Below, one piece after another: positions 1 through 8,823 of a stretch of 64,000 nucleotides of DNA. Each line of letters begins with the position of its first letter. Positions within the stretch are counted from its first letter, which is position 1. The DNA lies in assembly GCA_963727955.1 (NCBI GenBank), contig CAVSII010000007.1:332523-396522 (forward strand), given 5' to 3'. This DNA comes from Bog-756 sp963727955 (GTDB lineage: Bacteria > Actinomycetota > Acidimicrobiia > Acidimicrobiales > RAAP-2). Both the position numbers and the translations under genes were made by a program. The notes under the pieces were generated by a model. It was not told the origin of the DNA. It did not search any database and saw only the letters and a program-made list of their open reading frames with translations.

Positions 1-1
1 T

Positions 2-769
2 CCGAGCGATGATCCCGACGAACCCTGGAAGGGGGTGGCCCACCTGGCCACCACGGCCAAGGAGATCACCGCGGCAGCCGGCAGCTACTACAACCAGACC
101 ATGGCGCTGGCCGAGCTCGATCTGTCCGGTTACGCCCTGCCACCGAAGCCGCGTATCGCGGTGGTCGGGACCCCGTGTGAGATCCAGGGCATCCGGGCCA
201 TGCAGTCGAGACGGTGGCCGACCGGTGCCCACCGGGTCGATTCCATCGTGCTCACCATCGCCCTTTTGTGCACGAAGAGCTTCGACTACGAGGGCCTCAT
301 GTTGCAGCTGCTCCGCGACGACCGGGGGATCGACCTCGAACGGGTGAGCAAGGTCGACGTGATCCGGGGCCGGATGATCGTGGAGTACCGCGACGGGGAG
401 GTGGCGGTCGACGAGCCCATCAAGAACTTCCACGGGGCCGCCCTCAAGGGCTGTGACGAGTGCGCCGACTTCCTGGGTCGGAGCGCCGACCTCTCGGTGG
501 GCAGTGTGGGCGCCATGGACGGCTGGAGCAGCGTCCTGGTCCGCTCGGAGCGGGGCCGCCGGGCCCTCGACAACGCCCGGGGCCGTCTCGATTTCCGCGA
601 GCTCGACAATCCCGATGCCCTCGTCCGGCTGGACGCCTTCGACAAGCGGATCGCCTTCGACAGCCTGCAGCGCACCTTCGACCCCGACGCCCCCCTGTTC
701 ATCGACTACGCCGACCACGTGACGGCCTACCAGGACTCGGACCGGGCCCCGGTGGTGCTCGACCGGTGA
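2..769 (+). CDS. Coenzyme F420 hydrogenase/dehydrogenase beta-subunit (FrhB) family protein, 5'-truncated by window edge
   Basis: The frame is open from base 2, so the N-terminus lies outside the window. The visible part carries FrhB-family hallmarks in order: an 'AAGSYY' segment, 'GTPCEIQG', 'LLCTKSF' and a 'GCDECADF' cysteine cluster followed by 'ADLSVGSVG'. In this family these segments bind FAD and iron-sulfur clusters and pass electrons to or from coenzyme F420. The physiological partner cannot be told from what is visible. A GTG at 35 could be mistaken for a start, but the residues before it already read as the family's conserved run-up. It fits the other F420-type genes in the window. 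Confidence 0.85.
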   Translation, partial: PSDDPDEPWKGVAHLATTAKEITAAAGSYYNQTMALAELDLSGYALPPKPRIAVVGTPCEIQGIRAMQSRRWPTGAHRVDSIVLTIALLCTKSFDYEGLMLQLLRDDRGIDLERVSKVDVIRGRMIVEYRDGEVAVDEPIKNFHGAALKGCDECADFLGRSADLSVGSVGAMDGWSSVLVRSERGRRALDNARGRLDFRELDNPDALVRLDAFDKRIAFDSLQRTFDPDAPLFIDYADHVTAYQDSDRAPVVLDR

Positions 770-881
770 GGGTGGTCGGCCGGCCCGCACGGGCGGCGAC
801 GGGGGGCGGTCCACCCGCCTTGACCTGGTCCCTTGGCCGGTTGCCGGCCACACAGGTACAGCCTGCGTCGAGCTGGGTAGG

Positions 882-1217
882 GTGGATCACATGACGCTGT
901 TCGAGATGGAGGGGGGCCCTCGTCTCGAGGTCCCCGACGAGCCGGTGGACATCAGGGACGCCCTGCGGGAGGCGCTCCTCAACGGGCAGGACTGGCGGGA
1001 CGGATTCAGCGATGACATCTGCTTCGGACTGTGGCTGTGGGGACACTGGTGCTCGTCCCTCGAGCCCGACGGCCTCTCCCGCGAAGAGTTCGTCGACACG
1101 GTCATCGCCTACCGGCGGGAGATGTGGTTGTGGCTCATCGGCGATCGGCAGTGGCTTCCCTTCATCACCGGGCTGGCCGGCAGGATCAGCCGTCGCCTGC
1201 CCGCCCTCCGTACGTGA
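882..1217 (+). CDS. Hypothetical protein, 111 aa
   Basis: A short soluble-looking protein, rich in tryptophan and acidic residues ('FGLWLWGHW', 'REMWLWLIG'), with no signal peptide or membrane segment. I do not recognise the family. A GTG at 882 and an ATG at 891 are both possible starts; neither has a strong ribosome site. It lies between the FrhB-like gene and the CMD gene on the same strand, with short gaps. Codon use resembles its neighbours, which supports it being real. Confidence 0.55.
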   Translation: MDHMTLFEMEGGPRLEVPDEPVDIRDALREALLNGQDWRDGFSDDICFGLWLWGHWCSSLEPDGLSREEFVDTVIAYRREMWLWLIGDRQWLPFITGLAGRISRRLPALRT

Positions 1218-1272
1218 CCGGCACGCCGCCGGCGCAGCTCCCGTCCACCACCGCCCATGGGCGGGAGGTTCT

Positions 1273-1785
1273 GTGCCCCGGGTGAGCGTGCCTGATGGCC
1301 AGGACCCATTGGTCTACGTGTGGACGGAGCTGGCCACACCTCTGACAACGGCAGCCGGGGCCTACAGCAACGCCGTCTACCAGAAGTCCTCACTCTCCCT
1401 GCGCGAGTTCGAAGCCGCTCGGGTGACCATGGCCCGCATCAACCAGTGCGCCATCTGCATCGGTTGGCGCACGGCGCGGGACGTGCCCGGCCGGTCCGAC
1501 GATCCCGACGCCATCCCCGAGTCGTTCTACCAGCGGGTGGGAGTGGAGGACAACCGGGAGGGTCTGACCGAGCGCGAATATCTGTGCGCCGAGTTCGCCG
1601 AGCGGTACGCCACCGATCACCTGTCGATGGACGGTGGCTTCTGGGATCGTCTCCACGCCAGCTTCAGTGACGACGAGCTGGTCGACCTGGCCCTGTGCGT
1701 GGGGTCGTGGTTGGCGCTCGGCCGCTTCAACCAGGTCTTCGACATCGACGGCGCCTGTCGGGTGCCGGCCCCGACCTCGCACTGA
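1273..1785 (+). CDS. Carboxymuconolactone decarboxylase (CMD/AhpD-like) family protein
   Basis: About 170 aa. The core has the CMD/AhpD signature: a helix 'LREFEAARVTMARINQC' followed by 'CAIC', a CxxC redox pair, then helices ending 'GRFNQVFDID'. Family members are small all-helical peroxidase or disulfide-reductase-like proteins, or decarboxylases. The CxxC pair favours a redox role, but the substrate is unknown. GTG 1273 is chosen because GGGAGG at 1263-1268 sits just upstream; the open frame extends further 5' but overlaps the preceding gene. The EthD-like gene follows 15 bp downstream, suggesting one transcript. Confidence 0.8.
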   Translation: MPRVSVPDGQDPLVYVWTELATPLTTAAGAYSNAVYQKSSLSLREFEAARVTMARINQCAICIGWRTARDVPGRSDDPDAIPESFYQRVGVEDNREGLTEREYLCAEFAERYATDHLSMDGGFWDRLHASFSDDELVDLALCVGSWLALGRFNQVFDIDGACRVPAPTSH

Positions 1786-1800
1786 GCCGGCAGCTCGCCG

Positions 1801-2532
1801 ATGGAGAAGGTGATCTATATCGGCTGGGGTGACCCGAGCCCGCTGGCCGGCGAGGCCCGGCGGGAAGCGCTCCTCGGGCAGGTAGGACCCCGACTGCTGG
1901 CATCGGGGGTCAAGGGACTGTCCTTCAATGTGCACGACGGCCAAGCCGACGAGGCGCCGTCCCCCGCTCCGCCACCGGCCGGCGAAGCGCCCCACGTGGT
2001 CCAGGTTTCGGTGTGGCTGGACTCCTACGAGAAGAGGTCAGCGGTGGAGGAGGCCCTGGCCCCACTCGATCTGGTCTGGGGTGCGTACCTGGTCGTGGAA
2101 TCGCTCTACGACGACTACGGGACCACCCCGCATGCCCCGGCCCGCCGGTGGGACGACGGCCAGCGATCGCCCGGCGTGCTGACCGTTGCCCTCATCCATC
2201 GCCCCGAGGGACTGGACTACCGCCAGTGGATCAGCCGCTGGCACGGTACCCAGTCGCCGGTGTCGGCCGAGCTGCAGCCCCGGACCCGCTACGTGCGCAA
2301 CGAAGTGGTGCGGTCGCTGTCAGCGGGGGCTCCCGACATCGACGGCATCGTCGAGGAGGGCTGGCCGTCGACCGCCCATGTGGCCGATCCGCTGCTCTTC
2401 TTCAACGCCACCACGCCGGCAGAGCTGGATGCCAACGTGTCCAGGATGATGGCCAGCGTCGGGTCCTGCCTCGATCTGGCCCGCCTGCGCAGCACCACTA
2501 TGAGCGAATACCTGATCAAGGGTGTGGGCTGA
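1801..2532 (+). CDS. EthD-like (dimeric alpha/beta-barrel) domain protein
   Basis: 243 aa. The second half holds an EthD-like stretch ('LTVALIHRPEGLDYRQW', 'WHGTQSPVSAELQP', 'RYVRNEV'), and the first half looks like a degenerate copy of the same fold, so two ferredoxin-like units are likely. EthD-type proteins accompany oxidative degradation enzymes, usually with unknown biochemical activity. No signal peptide or membrane segment. It follows the CMD gene closely and is probably co-transcribed with it. Confidence 0.7.
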   Translation: MEKVIYIGWGDPSPLAGEARREALLGQVGPRLLASGVKGLSFNVHDGQADEAPSPAPPPAGEAPHVVQVSVWLDSYEKRSAVEEALAPLDLVWGAYLVVESLYDDYGTTPHAPARRWDDGQRSPGVLTVALIHRPEGLDYRQWISRWHGTQSPVSAELQPRTRYVRNEVVRSLSAGAPDIDGIVEEGWPSTAHVADPLLFFNATTPAELDANVSRMMASVGSCLDLARLRSTTMSEYLIKGVG

Positions 2533-2655
2533 GCCGGCCAGGCAACCATGGGCAGACGGGCCGCCCGCCCCGGTGCCTGAAGCCCGGCGGCCATCACCTA
2601 CGCTCTGCCGTTGGTCCAGTGCGTGGGCCTGCACCCGTCATCGGAGGAAGTACGC

Positions 2656-3744
2656 GTGGGACTGTCCATCGGCATCGTCGGCCTCCCCAACGTGGGGAAG
2701 TCCACCCTGTTCAACGCCCTAACCCGTAACGAGGTTCTGGCCGCCAACTATCCCTTTGCCACCATCGACCCCAACGTGGGCGTGGTGGCCGTGCCCGACC
2801 AGCGCCTGCAACGGCTGGCCGAGATGTTCCAGAGCGCGGAGATCGTGCCGGCCACCGTCACCTTCGTGGACATCGCCGGCATCGTGAAGGGGGCGTCGGA
2901 GGGGGAGGGCCTGGGCAACAAGTTCCTGGCCGCCATTCGGGAGAGCGATGCCATCTGCCAGGTGGTACGGGTGTTCACCGACCCTGACGTCATCCATGTC
3001 GACGGGCGCATCTCGCCGGCCGACGACATCGAGACCGTCAACACCGAGTTGATCCTGGCCGATCTGCAGACCGTCGAGAACGGAGTGACCCGACTGGCCA
3101 AGGAGTCCCGCAAGCAGCCCGAGCTGGTGCCGGCCCTGCGGGCGGCCGAGCAGGCTCGCGACATCCTGGACGCGGGCACCACTATCGCATCGGCCGTTGC
3201 CGCCGGCCAGATCGACCCCGGCCTGCTGGCTGACCTCCATCTGCTCAGCGCCAAACCCTTCATCTACGTGTTCAACGTGGACGAAGGGGCTCTGGGTGAC
3301 CAGGGGCTGCGGGCCGACCTGGCTGCCCTGGTGGCCCCGGCCGAGTCGGTGGTGGTGTGCGCCCAGATCGAAGCGGAGGTGGCCGCTCTCGACCCGGCCG
3401 ACGCCGCCGAGCTGCTGGCCGGCTACGGACAGGACCAATCGGGACTGGCCCAGCTGGTGCAGGTCGGCTTCAGGACCCTGGGTCTGCAGACGTTCCTGAC
3501 AGCCGGCCCCAAAGAGGCCCGGGCGTGGACCATCCACATCGGGGACACCGCCCCCCAGGCGGCCGGCACTATCCACACCGACTTCGAGCGGGGTTTCATC
3601 AAAGCCGAAATCGTGAGCTACGAGGACCTGGTAGAGGCCGGGTCGTTGGCCGCGGTGCGGGCCGCCGGCAAAGCCCGGGTGGAGGGCAAGGAGTACGTGA
3701 TGCGGGACGGGGACGTGGTCGAGTTCCGCTTCAATGTGTCCTGA
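2656..3744 (+). CDS. ychF: Redox-regulated ribosome-binding ATPase YchF (Obg-family)
   Basis: 362 aa, the normal family length. G1 is 'GLPNVGKST' near residue 8, followed by the characteristic 'NYPFATIDPNVG' and 'VDIAGIVKGASEGEGLGNKFL' segments, with a C-terminal TGS domain ending 'YVMRDGDVVEFRFNV'. YchF is a universally conserved cytoplasmic P-loop protein that prefers ATP and binds ribosomes. The GTG at 2656 is chosen because GGAGGAAG precedes it at 2643-2650; an upstream in-frame start at 2611 has no such support. It is the best housekeeping anchor in the window. Confidence 0.97.
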   Translation: MGLSIGIVGLPNVGKSTLFNALTRNEVLAANYPFATIDPNVGVVAVPDQRLQRLAEMFQSAEIVPATVTFVDIAGIVKGASEGEGLGNKFLAAIRESDAICQVVRVFTDPDVIHVDGRISPADDIETVNTELILADLQTVENGVTRLAKESRKQPELVPALRAAEQARDILDAGTTIASAVAAGQIDPGLLADLHLLSAKPFIYVFNVDEGALGDQGLRADLAALVAPAESVVVCAQIEAEVAALDPADAAELLAGYGQDQSGLAQLVQVGFRTLGLQTFLTAGPKEARAWTIHIGDTAPQAAGTIHTDFERGFIKAEIVSYEDLVEAGSLAAVRAAGKARVEGKEYVMRDGDVVEFRFNVS

Positions 3745-3908
3745 GCGACGCAGGAACGACATCAGAGTCTGATAAATGGGCGGGAGTCGGCAAAGGGTTC
3801 GCGGAAATCTGCCTCGAGACGGCGAGCGCTTCGCTGGGGGCGTGCGCGAGGCTGAGCGAACTACCCAGCATCGCTGCGTTTGGGTGCACGAAACGATCGG
3901 AGAGAGGC

Positions 3909-4424
3909 ATGGCTGAACCAGTTCCGGTGACCGAGCTGAGTGCCTTCAGCAGCCCGAATGCGACACCAACCGAGTGGTCTGTTGCTCGCCACGAGCTGGC
4001 CGGCGCTGAGGTGTATTGGCTTTCGACGGTTCGGCCGGATGGCCGCCCGCACGTCACGCCCCTGTTGGGAATCTGGCTCGAAGGGGCTCTCTACTTCTGT
4101 ACGGGAGCAAACGAGCGAAAAGCGAAGAACCTCTCGGCAAACAGTCATTGCGTCCTTACGACAGGGCAAAGCACCCTCGACGGTCTCGACATCGCAATTG
4201 AAGGAACGGCAGAAGGTGTAAGTGTCCATGCCGAGTTGAGACGCGTTGCCGACACCTACGAGACGAAGTACGGACCGCATTTCGTCGCACCCAATGGAAC
4301 CTGGTCCGGTCTGGGGGACGCCATTCGGCGAGCCGAGGTTCTGGTCTACCGCGTGGTACCCGAGACCGGCTTTGGATTTGGCAAGGGAGGAAGGTTCAGT
4401 CAAACACGCTGGAGCTTTAGGTAA
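3909..4424 (+). CDS. Pyridoxamine 5'-phosphate oxidase-fold (PPOX/FDOR-like) protein
   Basis: 171 aa with the split-barrel pattern 'YWLSTVRPDGRPHVTPLLGIW', 'LYFCTGANERKAKNL', then 'VLTTG' and a C-terminal 'RFSQTRWSF'. Such proteins bind FMN or F420 and reduce small substrates or bind haem products. The 'RPDGRPHVTP' stretch is typical of the actinobacterial F420-dependent branch, but the cofactor cannot be proven here. ATG 3909 follows a GGAGAGAGG ribosome site. Codon use is more AT-rich than in ychF upstream, so it begins a stretch of accessory genes. Confidence 0.85.
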   Translation: MAEPVPVTELSAFSSPNATPTEWSVARHELAGAEVYWLSTVRPDGRPHVTPLLGIWLEGALYFCTGANERKAKNLSANSHCVLTTGQSTLDGLDIAIEGTAEGVSVHAELRRVADTYETKYGPHFVAPNGTWSGLGDAIRRAEVLVYRVVPETGFGFGKGGRFSQTRWSFR

Positions 4425-4522
4425 CCCCCAAAAGCCGCTCCGATGGACGCCCAGGGACGCGCCGGGCACTGGTGAACGTTTTGGTCATCCTCGTCGGGCC
4501 AGGTCCTGGCTACGCTTTGGGA

Positions 4523-5065
4523 GTGATACATCGCCAAAGCCTCTGTGCAGCAGCTGTCGCCTCGACTGGGCTTTTAATGGCGGCGTGTGGAAGTGCCGCC
4601 TCGACCTCCCCGGATGTGCAGCAAACAACGACGACCATTGCCGCGGTAACGACGACCACTTCCTGTCCTCTGTCAGGCACCTCAGGCACTTCAGATACGG
4701 TCCCGGTGAACAGCGTGTGCTCTGCGGTCGGCAGCCCTCACTTCGCCACACCCGACGTTGCGATGCACTATCTCGCCACTGCGTGGAATTCGGGCAATGT
4801 GCAGGAAATCGATTACGTCACCGATCCCGCGGGGCGCCAACAGATGGACTCGATGGCTGCGCAGATGGTGAATCTCCGGTTCGACCACTGCTCCCAAAAT
4901 CCTGCTGGCGATTACACGTGTTACTTCACCCATGACATCGCAGTGTCGGACTCCTCGACGACCTATCCCAACCCGATGAACTATCCACCGGGGGAGGCCG
5001 TGTTCACGGTGGCCCCGGCCGCTGCTCCGGGTTGGTACTTGACTGAGGTAATCCACTGCGGTTAA
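4523..5065 (+). CDS. Putative secreted lipoprotein, unknown function
   Basis: About 180 aa. The N-terminus is a lipoprotein signal ending in lipobox 'LMAAC' and followed by a Ser/Thr-rich linker with 'TTTT' runs, so the mature protein is probably anchored outside the membrane. The C-terminal part is Cys-containing ('DHCSQNPAGDYTCYF', 'VIHCG') and could form disulfides. GTG 4523 gives a sensible signal peptide; the frame is open back to a GTG at 4472, which would give an atypically long leader. I do not recognise the domain. Confidence 0.65.
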   Translation: MIHRQSLCAAAVASTGLLMAACGSAASTSPDVQQTTTTIAAVTTTTSCPLSGTSGTSDTVPVNSVCSAVGSPHFATPDVAMHYLATAWNSGNVQEIDYVTDPAGRQQMDSMAAQMVNLRFDHCSQNPAGDYTCYFTHDIAVSDSSTTYPNPMNYPPGEAVFTVAPAAAPGWYLTEVIHCG

Positions 5066-5138
5066 AGGCAGAGGGTGGCCCCGGACGGCTGATCGATGGG
5101 CACAGCTGAGAAAGAAGAACGCGGCCATAATCGATCGT

Positions 5139-5834
5139 ATGAAGTCTTGGTACCCAGATGAGCAGGCATATGCAGGTCCTGAACATCTAGATGGGGGCTA
5201 CGTCGCCGCCTACGACCGGAAGGCTCAGTTCGACCCGACCGCAGATATTTCGGTGCTCCTCGATGTTGGGATGGATGAGAACTCGATCGTCATAGACCTT
5301 GGAGCTGGCACGGGAACGTTCGCATTGGCTGCAGCCCCGTTCTGCCGGGAGGTCATCGCCGTGGACGTTTCCTCTGCCATGGTCGAGTACCTCCGACGAC
5401 GCGTGCATGAGGGCGGCATCGGGAACGTGCGGGTGGTCCAGGCAGGATTCCTCTCCTACGAACACCAAGGCGACCTCGTGGATGTCATCTTTACTCGCAA
5501 TGTGCTTCACCAGCTCCCGGACTTCTGGAAGGTAGCAGCACTGCAGCGGATGGCGTCGATGCTCCGTCCCGGCGGTACGGCCCGCATTCGTGATTTGATT
5601 TTCGATTTTGACCCTGCCGTAGCCGACGAGCGCGTCGAAGCGTGGATGGACGGCGCTGTCACGGACCCATCCGTTGGTTTCACTTCAGGCGAACTGGCCG
5701 AACACATCCGAGGCGAGTTCAGCACCTATAGCTGGCTTCTCGAACCGATGCTGGCGAAGGTCGGCTTCGACGTTCGTGACCGGTCCTTTGTCCGCTCCGC
5801 TTATGGGGCGTATACCTGCATCCTGCGATCCTGA
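5139..5834 (+). CDS. Class I SAM-dependent methyltransferase
   Basis: 231 aa Rossmann methyltransferase. Motif I is 'VIDLGAGTGTFALAAA', the acidic end of strand 2 is 'VIAVDVSSAM', and motif IV-like 'VDVIFTRNVLHQLPDFWK' is typical of the UbiE/Methyltransf_25 group. Helices follow 'RMASMLRPGGTARIRD'. It would transfer a methyl group from SAM to an unknown small molecule in the cytoplasm. No biosynthetic partners lie nearby. Confidence 0.88.
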   Translation: MKSWYPDEQAYAGPEHLDGGYVAAYDRKAQFDPTADISVLLDVGMDENSIVIDLGAGTGTFALAAAPFCREVIAVDVSSAMVEYLRRRVHEGGIGNVRVVQAGFLSYEHQGDLVDVIFTRNVLHQLPDFWKVAALQRMASMLRPGGTARIRDLIFDFDPAVADERVEAWMDGAVTDPSVGFTSGELAEHIRGEFSTYSWLLEPMLAKVGFDVRDRSFVRSAYGAYTCILRS

Positions 5835-5989
5835 CTGGCCCGCACCGCCGGGACAGTAACGCTCATCACCTGGCCTCGATCGGCACCTCGGGACGGGCAT
5901 CGGATTGCCTTCGCAGCGCGTTCTAGAACGCTCGCTCCTGATGTTTGCGAGACGGTCGACGAACGCCGAGCATGCGGGCACGATGCCCG

Positions 5990-6391
5990 TCACGTCCAAC
6001 CCGGCGTGCGCCCCGCCTGCTCGATCCACTTCTCCAGCTCCGGTCGTTGCACCTCCTCCAGGCTGGTTAGCTTGATGTACCGGGTCCGGTCGATCGTTCC
6101 GAGCGGGGGCGGGGACTCGAAGTCGGCGCCGCCGCGGAAAAGAGCATTGACGGAAACGTCGTAAGCGGCTATTTCAATGATCCATCCGAATTCTGGTAGA
6201 CCGTAAAACGCCCGTTTCCGGTTGACTGCGTAGTCAAGGTCCGGAACTGTCGCTCGGATCAACTCATCCAACCGCTCGACGATGGGCTGCAGATCGGGCA
6301 TCAGGTGCCGGCACCAATCGTCAATGTCGGAGTGGTGCGCAGAGGGCTCTGGCCGCTTTCGCCCGGCATTTCCCTTGACCGCTTTTGGCAT
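5990..6391 (-). CDS. DUF1801 domain-containing protein
   Basis: 133 aa. The pattern 'LDELIRATVPDLDYAVNRKRAFYGLP', a central strand pair, and 'RTRYIKLTSLEEVQRPELEKWIEQA' matches DUF1801 (YdhG-like) proteins, small cytoplasmic proteins of unknown activity. ATG 6391 is preceded by AGGA and begins 'MPKAVKGNAGRKRP'; the open frame reaches 6523 but that part looks non-coding. Confidence 0.75.
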   Translation of the reverse strand: MPKAVKGNAGRKRPEPSAHHSDIDDWCRHLMPDLQPIVERLDELIRATVPDLDYAVNRKRAFYGLPEFGWIIEIAAYDVSVNALFRGGADFESPPPLGTIDRTRYIKLTSLEEVQRPELEKWIEQAGRTPGWT

Positions 6392-6522
6392 CGCGTGTTT
6401 TCCTGACTGGATTAGAAGCCTGGGTCCAGCTTTACTCCAGATGCTCAGCGGCTCAACGAGCTGCCGGTGGCCACTATTCTCGGGAGTGGGACAGTATCTG
6501 ACCCCACAAATGAGTTGCTCCA

Positions 6523-6998
6523 CTACACCTCTCCGCTGGGCGGCAGCCCAAGATCGTGACGAAGGGCGTTGCTATCGGTGGCCTCGGTAGCTAGGTCCCG
6601 CTCCACGTGCTGCGGAGCCACCTCGGCAGTTACGCCCCCTCCGCTGATCGGGACATCCTGCACAAGCTTCAGAAGTATTGCAACCAACGCCATTGCATCG
6701 GACCTGGCGTCCGCCGGATAGTCCAACAACTGAAGCCGCTGCGCAGCAGTGTTGTATGCAGAGGCAATCCTGGAATAGCCGGCCGACCCCGGCTCAGTTG
6801 TACCGGCGTCTACCGCCGTCGCTTCATTGTCCAGGATCGTTAGGACTTTATGGCCGAGAGCAGCGGCTGACGTGGTCGTCGTCGTGACAGATGGCTGGGC
6901 CGTCCGGCAGGCCTAGGAGGTGGTGAACCGACCGAAGGGGAGCAGGCTCCGAGTCCGACCGCCGCACCGCAGATGACTGCTGGAATGCTCCGCCTCAT
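6523..6998 (-). pseudogene. Frameshifted small lipoprotein gene (single-base indel near 6905-6930)
   Basis: From ATG 6998 the minus strand encodes a textbook lipoprotein signal ('MRRSIPAVICGAAVGLGAC', lipobox GLGAC) and a Pro/Ser linker, then hits a stop. In a second frame the protein resumes as 'PSVTTTTTSAAALGHKV' and continues to the stop at 6523 through an amphipathic region ('SRIASAYNTAAQRLQLLDYP'). The two parts join naturally if one base is gained or lost near 6905-6930. Each part alone is easily missed. Function unknown. Whether it is a real mutation or a consensus error cannot be told here. Confidence 0.6.
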
Positions 6999-7226
6999 CG
7001 ACGAAGAACATACATTCGACCACGATCGAGGGAGAGAGCAGCCTCGCGCAACCGGAGCTGTGCCGCTGTGGATGCGTCAAGGTCCACGAGGTACCGGGTA
7101 CCCGGTGCACCCAATTCCGCGCTTCGGATCAGGTGCCGTCCAGGGTTGGCTCTCAGCCTGTCCTATCGACAATGGATCGGCCCTGCAGAACTGAAGGGGC
7201 AAGGAACCGGGTAGAGCCACTGGGCC

Positions 7227-8684
7227 CGGGTTGCCGAGTTATAACCAGAAGTTGTGGATGCACGATCTGACGATGGACGCGACGTACCCTCCAAGTTGAC
7301 CAAACAACGAGTCCGCCGGGTGAGACCAGCGGGGAGGGATACGCCAATGTTGAAGTTAGTCCAAGACGCGACCGCTGACGCGGTTGATGACCCCGAGGCG
7401 ATGACCATCGACCTCGATGAGATGTGCCGGGTAGCTGCCCAAGAGATGCTGGCCGTGGCACTGGCCGCCGAGCGCCGGGCCTACCTCGAGGCCCATGCTG
7501 AGCTGCTCGACGCCGCCGGTCACCGCCTGGTGGTGGGCAACGGCTCGGCCCGGGCCCGCGAGGTCACGACCGGGGCCGGGGTAGTCGAGGTCAGGGCTCC
7601 GCGGGTAGACGACCGCCGCGAGGGCGAACGGTTCTCCTCGGCCATCCTGCCGGCCTACATGCGCAAGTCGCCCAAGGTGACCGAGGTGCTGCCCATCTTG
7701 TACCTGCGCGGGCTCTCGACCGGCGACTTCGCACCCGCCCTCGGTGAGTTCTTCGGCTCTGACGCCGGGCTCTCCGCGTCCACGGTCAACCGCCTGACCG
7801 AAGCCTGGCAGGCCGAGCACGCCGACTGGAACGAGCGGGACCTCTCGGGCCTCGACTTCGTCTACTTCTGGGCCGACGGGGTGCATTTCAACATCCGGCT
7901 GGAAGAGGACCGACTGTGCTGCCTGGTGATCGTCGGTGTACGCCCCGACGGCACCAAGGAGCTGGTGGCGCTGGCTGATGGCTACCGCGAGTCCACCGAC
8001 AGCTGGGCCGAGGTCCTGCGCAGCCTGCGTGACCGGGGCCTCGAGGCCCCGGTGCTCGCCGTCGGCGACGGAGCGCTCGGATTCTGGGGAGCACTGCGTG
8101 AGGTGTTCCCCCAGACCCGTGAGCAGCGTTGCTGGGTGCATCGCACAGCCAACGTGCTCGACGCCCTGCCCAAACGGCTCCACGCCGAGGCCAAGGACGC
8201 CGTGCGCAACATCTACGGGGCGCCGTCGCGCACCGAGGCACTCGAAGCGGTGAAGGTCTTCGCCGAGACCTACGCCGACTTCAAGAAGGCCACCGACAAG
8301 ATCACCGGTGAGCTCGACACGCTGCTCGCCTTCTTCGACTTCCCCGTCGAGCACTGGGTCCACCTGCGCACCACCAACCCGATCGAGTCCACCTTCTCGA
8401 CGGTGAGACTCCGTACCAAGGTCACCCGGGGCGCCGGATCCCGCCAGGCCGGCCTGGCCATGGCCTACAAGCTGCTCGACTCCGCCCAGGACCGCTGGCG
8501 ACGGATCGGCGGCGCAGAGCTCGTCCCGCTGGTCCGGGCGCGAGCAACCTTCATTGACGGCCAGCTACAAGAGAGGAGCGACAACAAGGCCGAATCGGCC
8601 ACAGATACCGACACCAAGAAGGGGTCCGTCGCCGCCTGAGTGAGATTTCTCATCCACAACTCTTGACAATGACTCCGGGTTGCC
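7227..8684 (+). mobile_element. Complete IS256-family insertion sequence with 9-bp target duplication
   Basis: The element runs about 7236-8675 (1,440 bp). Imperfect inverted ends are 7236-7260 and 8651-8675, sharing the core GTTGTGGATG and 19 of 25 positions. Directly outside them the 9-mer CGGGTTGCC occurs at 7227-7235 and again at 8676-8684, the 8-9-bp target duplication expected for IS256. A single intact transposase gene fills it. An intact target duplication indicates a simple and fairly recent insertion. The target looks intergenic. Confidence 0.92.
7347..8639 (+). CDS. IS256-family (mutator-type) transposase
   Basis: 430 aa, full length. The catalytic DDE residues lie in 'YFWADGVHFN', 'LAVGDGALGFW' and 'NPIESTFSTVR', the family's usual contexts. 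ATG 7347 follows GGGGAGGGA at 7331-7339; the frame is open back to 7254 inside the inverted end, so that extension is not used. It catalyses copy-out or cut-and-paste movement of the surrounding element. No frameshift is seen, so it may be active. Confidence 0.95.
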   Translation: MLKLVQDATADAVDDPEAMTIDLDEMCRVAAQEMLAVALAAERRAYLEAHAELLDAAGHRLVVGNGSARAREVTTGAGVVEVRAPRVDDRREGERFSSAILPAYMRKSPKVTEVLPILYLRGLSTGDFAPALGEFFGSDAGLSASTVNRLTEAWQAEHADWNERDLSGLDFVYFWADGVHFNIRLEEDRLCCLVIVGVRPDGTKELVALADGYRESTDSWAEVLRSLRDRGLEAPVLAVGDGALGFWGALREVFPQTREQRCWVHRTANVLDALPKRLHAEAKDAVRNIYGAPSRTEALEAVKVFAETYADFKKATDKITGELDTLLAFFDFPVEHWVHLRTTNPIESTFSTVRLRTKVTRGAGSRQAGLAMAYKLLDSAQDRWRRIGGAELVPLVRARATFIDGQLQERSDNKAESATDTDTKKGSVAA

Positions 8685-8823
8685 ATCTAGTGGAGTCAAG
8701 CCTGAACGGCGTCCGTAGAAGCACCCGCCCTGGGCCGGCAAGCCACCGCCGTTTGCGGCCCCATTGCCCCAGGCGGTGCGGTGCGAAATGGGAGGCATGC
8801 AGGCGGGCTGATGGAGTATTAGT

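Noticed and set aside
2719..3762. 347-codon minus-strand open frame
   Set aside because: It is antisense to ychF, has His/Gly/Val-rich composition typical of a shadow frame, and no family resemblance.
7356..8363. 335-codon minus-strand open frame
   Set aside because: It is antisense to the intact IS256-family transposase and has shadow-frame composition.
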